Positions 14,877-18,700 of a stretch of 18,700 nt of DNA are shown one piece after another. Location of the stretch: assembly GCA_004556565.1 (NCBI GenBank), contig SFGN01000053.1:1-18700 (forward strand). The letters run 5' to 3'. Position numbers and translations under genes: made by a program. The notes below the pieces were generated by a model that had not been told where the DNA came from, searched no databases, and was given only the letters and a program-made list of their open reading frames with translations. The DNA comes from Lachnospiraceae bacterium (lineage in GTDB: Bacteria > Bacillota_A > Clostridia > Lachnospirales > Lachnospiraceae). Every line of letters starts with the position of its first letter. The stretch's first letter is position 1.

Positions 14877-15116
14877 ATGCGTCAGTATCGGCAGCAGGTA
14901 AAAGAAACAAAAGAAATTAGAAGAGTAATCTGTAATAAATGCGGAAAAGAAGTTCTTGTCACAGATGGAATTCCGGAGAAAGAAATGTTCAGCGTGGACT
15001 ACCGGTGGGGGTATTTTTCGGGTAAAGACGGAGAAAGACACAGGTTCGAGCTGTGCGAAGAGTGCTATGATGCCTTGCTTGCATCTTTTGCAATACCGGC
15101 TGACATTGAAGAATAA
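14877..15116 (+). CDS. Small Cys4 protein, unknown function
   Basis: A 79-residue protein starting MRQYRQQVKETKEIRRVICN behind GCAGGAGGA, with two CxxC pairs: CNKCGK (Cys 19 and 22) and CEECYD (Cys 60 and 63). This is a likely structural zinc site joining the two halves, with DYRWGYFSGKDGERHRFELC between them. I do not recognise the family. It has its own extended -10 promoter and lies between tsaB-rimI and the RNase Z gene (80 bases downstream). The site may suggest nucleic acid binding, but nothing in the sequence proves it. Confidence 0.75.
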   Translation: MRQYRQQVKETKEIRRVICNKCGKEVLVTDGIPEKEMFSVDYRWGYFSGKDGERHRFELCEECYDALLASFAIPADIEE

Positions 15117-15196
15117 AATAACTCAGATGCAAGATTTGACTGCAATAAGTTCGGTTTAATTGATAATATTAAAATGATGAAGAATTGAGGGATGAT

Positions 15197-16108
15197 ATGT
15201 TAGATGTTTGCTTGCTTGGATGCGGAGGCATGATGCCGCTCCCATATCGTTGGCTGACTTCTTTGATGACCAGATTCAACGGGAGCAGCCTTCTGATCGA
15301 CTGCGGTGAAGGAACACAGATTGCAATAAAAGAAAAAGGGTGGAGCTTTAAACCGATAGATGTTATTTGTTTCACCCATTATCACGGTGATCATATCAGC
15401 GGCCTTCCGGGGCTGCTTCTGACAATGGGAAATGCAGACCGCAGGGAACCACTGACACTGATCGGCCCGAAAGGGCTGGAACGTACCGTGAACGCATTAC
15501 GTGTGATCGCTCCGGAGCTGCCGTTCCCGATACAATATATTGAAATTGAGGGGGCAGAGCAGACTTTTGAGTTGAACGGATACCGCCTGAAAGCATTTCG
15601 GGTAAACCATAATGTTCTCTGTTATGGGTATACGCTGGAAATAGACCGCGCGGGGAAATTTGATCCTGAACGGGCTAAGGAGCAGCAGATTCCGCAGATG
15701 TACTGGAAACGCCTTCAGCAGGGTGAAACGATCGAACTGGATGACCGTGTTCTGACGCCGGATATGGTGCTTGGGCCGCCGCGGAAAGGAATAAAACTGA
15801 CATATACCACAGATACGCGGCCTACAAATTCAATTCGTGAAAATGCGAAAGACTCAGACCTTTTTATCTGTGAAGGAATGTACGGGGAAAAAGAAAAAGC
15901 TGCAAAAGCGGCAGAATATAAGCACATGACATTTTATGAGGCGGCAGAACTTGCAAAGGAGGCCGGTGTTAAGGAAATGTGGCTTACACATTATAGCCCT
16001 TCGCTGACCCGTCCGGAAGAATATATGGATGAAGTTCGCAAGATATTTCCCGAAGCAAAAGCTGGGAAGGATAAAATGTCGGCAGAGATGAAGTTTGAGG
16101 AGTCTTAA
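15197..16108 (+). CDS. rnz: Ribonuclease Z
   Basis: Metallo-beta-lactamase-fold endonuclease that cuts tRNA precursors after the discriminator base. The 303-residue protein has motif I (SSLLIDCGEGTQ), the zinc motif FTHYHGDHISGLPGL, a flexible-arm-like segment ending in LGPPRKG, and late motifs TYTTDTRPT, YKHMTFYEAAELAKEAGVKE and LTHYSPS. ATG 15197 is chosen because it gives the usual family N-terminus with GAGGGAT just before it; TTG 15185 is an alternative. The stop is three bases from tsaD, so the two are cotranscribed. No strong promoter is obvious in the 80 bases before it; TTGACT at 15137 area lacks a well-spaced -10. Confidence 0.9.
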   Translation: MLDVCLLGCGGMMPLPYRWLTSLMTRFNGSSLLIDCGEGTQIAIKEKGWSFKPIDVICFTHYHGDHISGLPGLLLTMGNADRREPLTLIGPKGLERTVNALRVIAPELPFPIQYIEIEGAEQTFELNGYRLKAFRVNHNVLCYGYTLEIDRAGKFDPERAKEQQIPQMYWKRLQQGETIELDDRVLTPDMVLGPPRKGIKLTYTTDTRPTNSIRENAKDSDLFICEGMYGEKEKAAKAAEYKHMTFYEAAELAKEAGVKEMWLTHYSPSLTRPEEYMDEVRKIFPEAKAGKDKMSAEMKFEES

Positions 16109-16110
16109 AC

Positions 16111-17139
16111 ATGAAAGAAATAAAAGATATTAATATACTTGCAATCGAAAGTTCCTGCGACGAGACGGCAGCAGCCGTTGTTCATAACGGCCGTGAAGTC
16201 CGTTCTAATGTGATTTCGTCTCAGATTGATCTGCATAAATTATATGGCGGTGTTGTTCCGGAAATTGCTTCAAGAAAACACATTGAAAAAATTAATCAGG
16301 TTATTGAAGAGGCACTGAAGGAGGCTCAGACTACCCTGGATGATATAGATGCCATCGGAGTGACTTATGGACCGGGGCTGGTCGGTGCTCTCCTGGTTGG
16401 TGTGGCTGAAGCAAAAGCTATTGCCTTTGCCAGAAATCTGCCTTTAATCGGAGTTCATCATATCGAGGGACATATTTCCGCGAATTATATCGAGAATCCG
16501 GAACTGGAGCCACCTTTTCTGTGCCTTGTCGTATCAGGAGGACATACACATCTTGTATGTGTAAAAGATTACGGAAAATATGAAATCCTGGGGCGCACGC
16601 GCGATGATGCCGCAGGAGAAGCTTATGACAAAGTGGCACGTGCAATAGGGCTCGGTTATCCGGGGGGGCCTAAAATTGACAGGCTGGCAAAAGAAGGAAA
16701 TCCGGAAGCGGTGAAATTCCCAAAAGCACACATGGAAGATTCGCCGTTTGACTTTAGTTTCAGCGGCTTAAAATCTGCTGTCCTTAACCATATTAATGGA
16801 TGCAGAATGAAGGGGGAATCTTTTGACCCTGCAGATATTGCTGCATCTTTCCAGAAAGCGGTCGTTGATGTACTTGTTGAAAATTCCATGCATGCGGTTG
16901 AGGTGTATGGAATGAATCGATTTGCCCTGGCAGGCGGCGTGGCGTCAAACAGTGCCTTGAGAGAGGGAATGAAGTCTGCCTGTGAAAAGAAAGGGATACA
17001 GTTGTATTACCCGTCTCCGATTTTGTGTACAGATAATGCGGCAATGATCGGGGCGGCGGCATACTATGAATATCTCTCCGGTACAAGGCATGGTTGGGAT
17101 CTGAATGCTGTTCCGAATCTGAAACTTGGAGAACGGTAA
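16111..17139 (+). CDS. tsaD: tRNA threonylcarbamoyltransferase TsaD
   Basis: Catalytic subunit that transfers the threonylcarbamoyl group to A37 of tRNA. The 342 residues show the ASKHA fold blocks: LAIESSCDETAAAVV (10-24), GGVVPEIASRKHIE, GVTYGPGLVGALLVG, the metal-binding HHIEGH (116-121), FLCLVVSGGHTHLV, DDAAGEAYDKVAR, GYPGGPKIDRLA, FSFSGLKSAVLN, GGVASNSALRE and CTDNAAMIG. It starts three bases after the rnz stop, using GAGGAGT inside the rnz end. Partners tsaE and tsaB lie about 1.4-3 kb upstream; TsaC/YwlC, which makes the intermediate, is not in the window. Confidence 0.97.
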   Translation: MKEIKDINILAIESSCDETAAAVVHNGREVRSNVISSQIDLHKLYGGVVPEIASRKHIEKINQVIEEALKEAQTTLDDIDAIGVTYGPGLVGALLVGVAEAKAIAFARNLPLIGVHHIEGHISANYIENPELEPPFLCLVVSGGHTHLVCVKDYGKYEILGRTRDDAAGEAYDKVARAIGLGYPGGPKIDRLAKEGNPEAVKFPKAHMEDSPFDFSFSGLKSAVLNHINGCRMKGESFDPADIAASFQKAVVDVLVENSMHAVEVYGMNRFALAGGVASNSALREGMKSACEKKGIQLYYPSPILCTDNAAMIGAAAYYEYLSGTRHGWDLNAVPNLKLGER

Positions 17140-17181
17140 AGTTTATTGAAACAATATGATAACTGTCAAGAGGCATGACGT

Positions 17182-17886
17182 ATGGATAAAAAATATTGTA
17201 CTGCAATTGTTCTTGCGGGAGGCCGTGGAACAAGGATGGGAACGAAGGTGCATAAACAGTATCTTCAGCTGGCGGGGAAACCGGTTTTATACTATTCGTT
17301 GGAAACATTTCAGAAATCGGAAGTGATAGATGAAGTGATTTTAGTGACGGGAAAAGGGGAGGAAGAGTTCTGCAGAACAGAATTTGCGGAAAAATACAAT
17401 TTTACTAAGATTACGAAGATTGTTTCCGGCGGAGAAGAACGATATGATTCTGTCTGGAATGGACTGAAAGAAGTTTCGGATCGTGAAGGATACGTGTTTA
17501 TCCATGACGGAGCCCGACCTTTTGTGGATGTCAGGATTGTTGAAAGAGCCTATCGCGAAGTACAGGTTCACGGAGCGTGCGTTGCAGGAATGCCTGTAAA
17601 AGATACAATAAAAGTATCGGATGCAGCAGGATATGTCTCAGAAACACCCGACCGAAGCAGAATATGGTCGGTGCAGACACCACAGGTCTTCGAGACGGGA
17701 CTTATAAAGAACGCATATTCTCTTTTGATGCAGGATGGGAACGGTAAAGTGACAGATGATGCTATGGTTGTCGAAAAAATGACAGGACACGCGGTGAAGC
17801 TGATAGAGGGGAGTTATGAAAATATAAAAATTACTACTCCGGAAGATCTTGAGATTGGCGAGATATTTGTCAGTCATCGTAAATAA
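17182..17886 (+). CDS. ispD: 2-C-methyl-D-erythritol 4-phosphate cytidylyltransferase
   Basis: Third enzyme of the MEP isoprenoid pathway; joins MEP to CTP giving CDP-ME, in the cytoplasm. The 234 residues have the nucleotide-binding loop LAGGRGTRMG (11-20) with KQY after it, GGEERYDSVWNGL, FIHDGARPFV, PVKDTIKV, WSVQTPQVF, TDDAMVVE and NIKITTPEDLE. The start follows AAGAGG. It lies 42 bases after tsaD with no terminator between, so it is probably the end of the rnz-tsaD-ispD transcript. IspF is not adjacent. No terminator is clear after it; a direct repeat follows instead. Confidence 0.95.
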   Translation: MDKKYCTAIVLAGGRGTRMGTKVHKQYLQLAGKPVLYYSLETFQKSEVIDEVILVTGKGEEEFCRTEFAEKYNFTKITKIVSGGEERYDSVWNGLKEVSDREGYVFIHDGARPFVDVRIVERAYREVQVHGACVAGMPVKDTIKVSDAAGYVSETPDRSRIWSVQTPQVFETGLIKNAYSLLMQDGNGKVTDDAMVVEKMTGHAVKLIEGSYENIKITTPEDLEIGEIFVSHRK

Positions 17887-17894
17887 ACCGGAGT

Positions 17895-17943
17895 AGCAGT
17901 AAAATCTGTACAAAAAAATAAGCAGTAAAATCTGTACAAAAAA
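17895..17943 (+). repeat. 23-base direct repeat before the tRNA-Ser promoter
   Basis: AGCAGTAAAATCTGTACAAA plus AAA occurs exactly at 17895-17917 and again at 17921-17943, three bases between. The second copy ends two bases before the -35 box of the tRNA promoter, so it could be a regulator site or a slippage duplication. Confidence 0.75.
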
Positions 17944-17945
17944 TG

Positions 17946-17974
17946 TTGACGCGGCAAAAAAAATATGATAATAT
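17946..17974 (+). promoter_or_regulatory. Promoter of tRNA-Ser(UGA)
   Basis: TTGACG (17946-17951), 17-base A-rich spacer, TAATAT (17969-17974); the tRNA starts 36 bases downstream. Confidence 0.7.
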
Positions 17975-18010
17975 ACTTCATGCGTTAAGCAAATATGAAT
18001 TATGGTAAAT

Positions 18011-18096
18011 GGAGAGATATCGAAGTGGTCATAACGAGGCGGTCTTGAAAACCGTTTGTCCGAAAGGGCGCGTGGGTTCGAATCCCACTCTCTCCG
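18011..18096 (+). tRNA. tRNA-Ser, anticodon UGA
   Basis: A type II tRNA of 86 bases: acceptor GGAGAGA pairs with TCTCTCC, anticodon arm CGGTCTTGAAAACCG shows anticodon TGA, a long variable arm (GTCCGAAAGGGC region) follows as expected for serine, and the T arm is GTGGGTTCGAATCCCAC. CCA is not encoded. It has its own promoter and terminator. Decodes UCA. Confidence 0.95.
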
Positions 18097-18101
18097 CTCC
18101 G

Positions 18102-18145
18102 GAAAGCATCATGAATTTGGTTACATGATGCTTTCTTTTATTATA
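18102..18145 (+). terminator. Terminator after tRNA-Ser(UGA)
   Basis: GAAAGCATCATG (18102-18113) pairs perfectly with CATGATGCTTTC (18124-18135) around a 10-base loop, followed by TTTTATTATATT. Confidence 0.88.
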
Positions 18146-18208
18146 TTACCTGGTGCGGCTCTGAACTATAATAAAAACAGAAAAAATTTAAAAATAGGAA
18201 AAAAGTAC

Positions 18209-18237
18209 TGGACAAAAAGCAATTTATCATGTATATT
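18209..18237 (+). promoter_or_regulatory. Promoter of tRNA-Ser(GGA)
   Basis: TGGACA (18209-18214), 17-base spacer, TATATT (18232-18237), 16 bases before the tRNA. Confidence 0.7.
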
Positions 18238-18253
18238 AATCTTCGGACGTTTT

Positions 18254-18343
18254 GGAGAAGTACCCAAGCTGGCCGAAGGGGCTCCCCTGGAAAGGGAGTA
18301 GGTCGTTAGTAGCGGCGCGAGGGTTCAAATCCCTCCTTCTCCG
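18254..18343 (+). tRNA. tRNA-Ser, anticodon GGA
   Basis: A type II tRNA of 90 bases: acceptor GGAGAAG pairs with CTTCTCC, anticodon arm CTCCCCTGGAAAGGGAG shows GGA, the variable arm is long, and the T arm is GAGGGTTCAAATCCCTC. CCA is not encoded. Decodes UCC and UCU. The last 26 bases are repeated directly after the gene. Confidence 0.94.
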
Positions 18344-18369
18344 CGAGGGTTCAAATCCCTCCTTCTCCG
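18318..18369 (+). repeat. 26-base tandem duplication of the tRNA-Ser(GGA) 3' end
   Basis: The block from CGAGGG through the T arm and 3' acceptor strand to CTTCTCCG (18318-18343) is copied perfectly and head to tail at 18344-18369. It could be an att-site scar, as integrases often use tRNA 3' ends, or a replication slip. No integrase gene is nearby. Confidence 0.9.
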
Positions 18370-18462
18370 TTTGCTTTCGTCACACGAGACTTTTGTTTGT
18401 GAGGGGAGCAATAATGGTTTCTGAAGAATGTTAAAAAACTTGTAAAAAAGTTGAAAAAACTG

Positions 18463-18491
18463 TTGACAAGAAGCTTTCTGAATGATACTAT
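18463..18491 (+). promoter_or_regulatory. Upstream rRNA-type promoter P1
   Basis: Perfect TTGACA (18463-18468), 17-base spacer, TACTAT (18486-18491), with A-rich tracts upstream that resemble an UP element. Confidence 0.7.
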
Positions 18492-18546
18492 TAATGAGCT
18501 GACCCAAACGGGACAGCAAAGCAAAAAAAGAAAATTAAAAAAGTTC

Positions 18547-18575
18547 TTGACAAAAGAAAAGTGCTATGTTAAAAT
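18547..18575 (+). promoter_or_regulatory. Downstream rRNA-type promoter P2
   Basis: Perfect TTGACA (18547-18552), 17-base spacer, TAAAAT (18570-18575). Two consensus -35 promoters 84 bases apart are typical of a Firmicute rRNA operon. The stretch 18370-18462 shows only A/T-rich sequence and no ORF I can support. Confidence 0.75.
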
Positions 18576-18582
18576 AGAAAAG

Positions 18583-18700
18583 CTTGAGTCAAAACTTTTG
18601 CAAACGAACATTGATAACTAAACAATAGACAACAAACCCTTGAAAATTTCTTTAAGAGAAGATTTTTAAGAACAGCTAAGATTACAAACGGTGACAGGGA
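18583..18700 (+). other. Probable rRNA operon leader, cut by the right edge
   Basis: After P2 the transcript has no ORF. It contains ATTGATAACTAAACAATAGA, close to the TTGAAAACTAAACA element before Firmicute 16S genes, then an AAAATTTCTT/AAGA-type stem and ACAGCTAAGATTACAAAC. The conserved 16S start is not reached, so the rRNA call is inferred from promoters and leader only. Confidence 0.6.

Noticed and set aside
16793..17308. Open frame of 171 codons on the minus strand
   Set aside because: Antisense to the end of tsaD and the start of ispD, both clearly real.
18056..18434. Short plus-strand open frames across the tRNA genes
   Set aside because: They read through two clear tRNA-Ser genes and the duplicated 3' end, so they are not coding.

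Overview
The window looks like chromosome of a low-GC Gram-positive gut anaerobe, most likely a Lachnospiraceae (Clostridium cluster XIVa) relative. The signs are strong AGGAGG-type ribosome binding sites, consensus sigma-A promoters with 17-bp spacers, a PPi-dependent phosphofructokinase, a short ThiC under a TPP riboswitch, IMP cyclohydrolase and AICAR transformylase as two separate genes, and a TsaB-RimI fusion. The taxonomic call is inference from gene content; nothing was searched.

Left part (1-4956) is decayed accessory DNA around one intact housekeeping gene. It holds the start of an unidentified leftward gene cut by the window edge, a wall-anchored surface protein broken by frameshifts (615-2281), a remnant of a small unidentified gene (2361-2661), intact pfp on the minus strand with its own terminator, and an esterase reduced to two fused pieces (4644-4956).

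Middle part (5022-12969) carries metabolism and transport on the plus strand. A promoter, a 29-codon ORF with an excellent ribosome binding site, competing hairpins and a terminator-like hairpin precede mgtE (Mg2+ transport); this is the most interesting regulatory region here. Next come a TPP riboswitch with thiC, then a helical-repeat protein and a YkgJ-type cysteine-rich protein in the same direction, a CarD-family RNA polymerase-binding regulator, and a two-gene operon for the last two steps of IMP synthesis (purO plus a stand-alone AICAR transformylase) separated by a 23-bp-period tandem repeat.

Right part (13087-18700) is a tRNA and translation block: tsaE, tsaB-rimI fusion, a small Cys4 protein, RNase Z, tsaD (t6A37 synthesis, S18 acetylation and tRNA 3' processing), then ispD (isoprenoid synthesis). 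After it lie tRNA-Ser(UGA) with its own promoter and terminator, tRNA-Ser(GGA) whose 3' end is tandemly duplicated, and two consensus promoters leading into what looks like an rRNA operon leader at the right edge. No CRISPR array, complete mobile element or defence system was seen. The strongest candidates for something undescribed are the mgtE leader and a few unidentified small genes.
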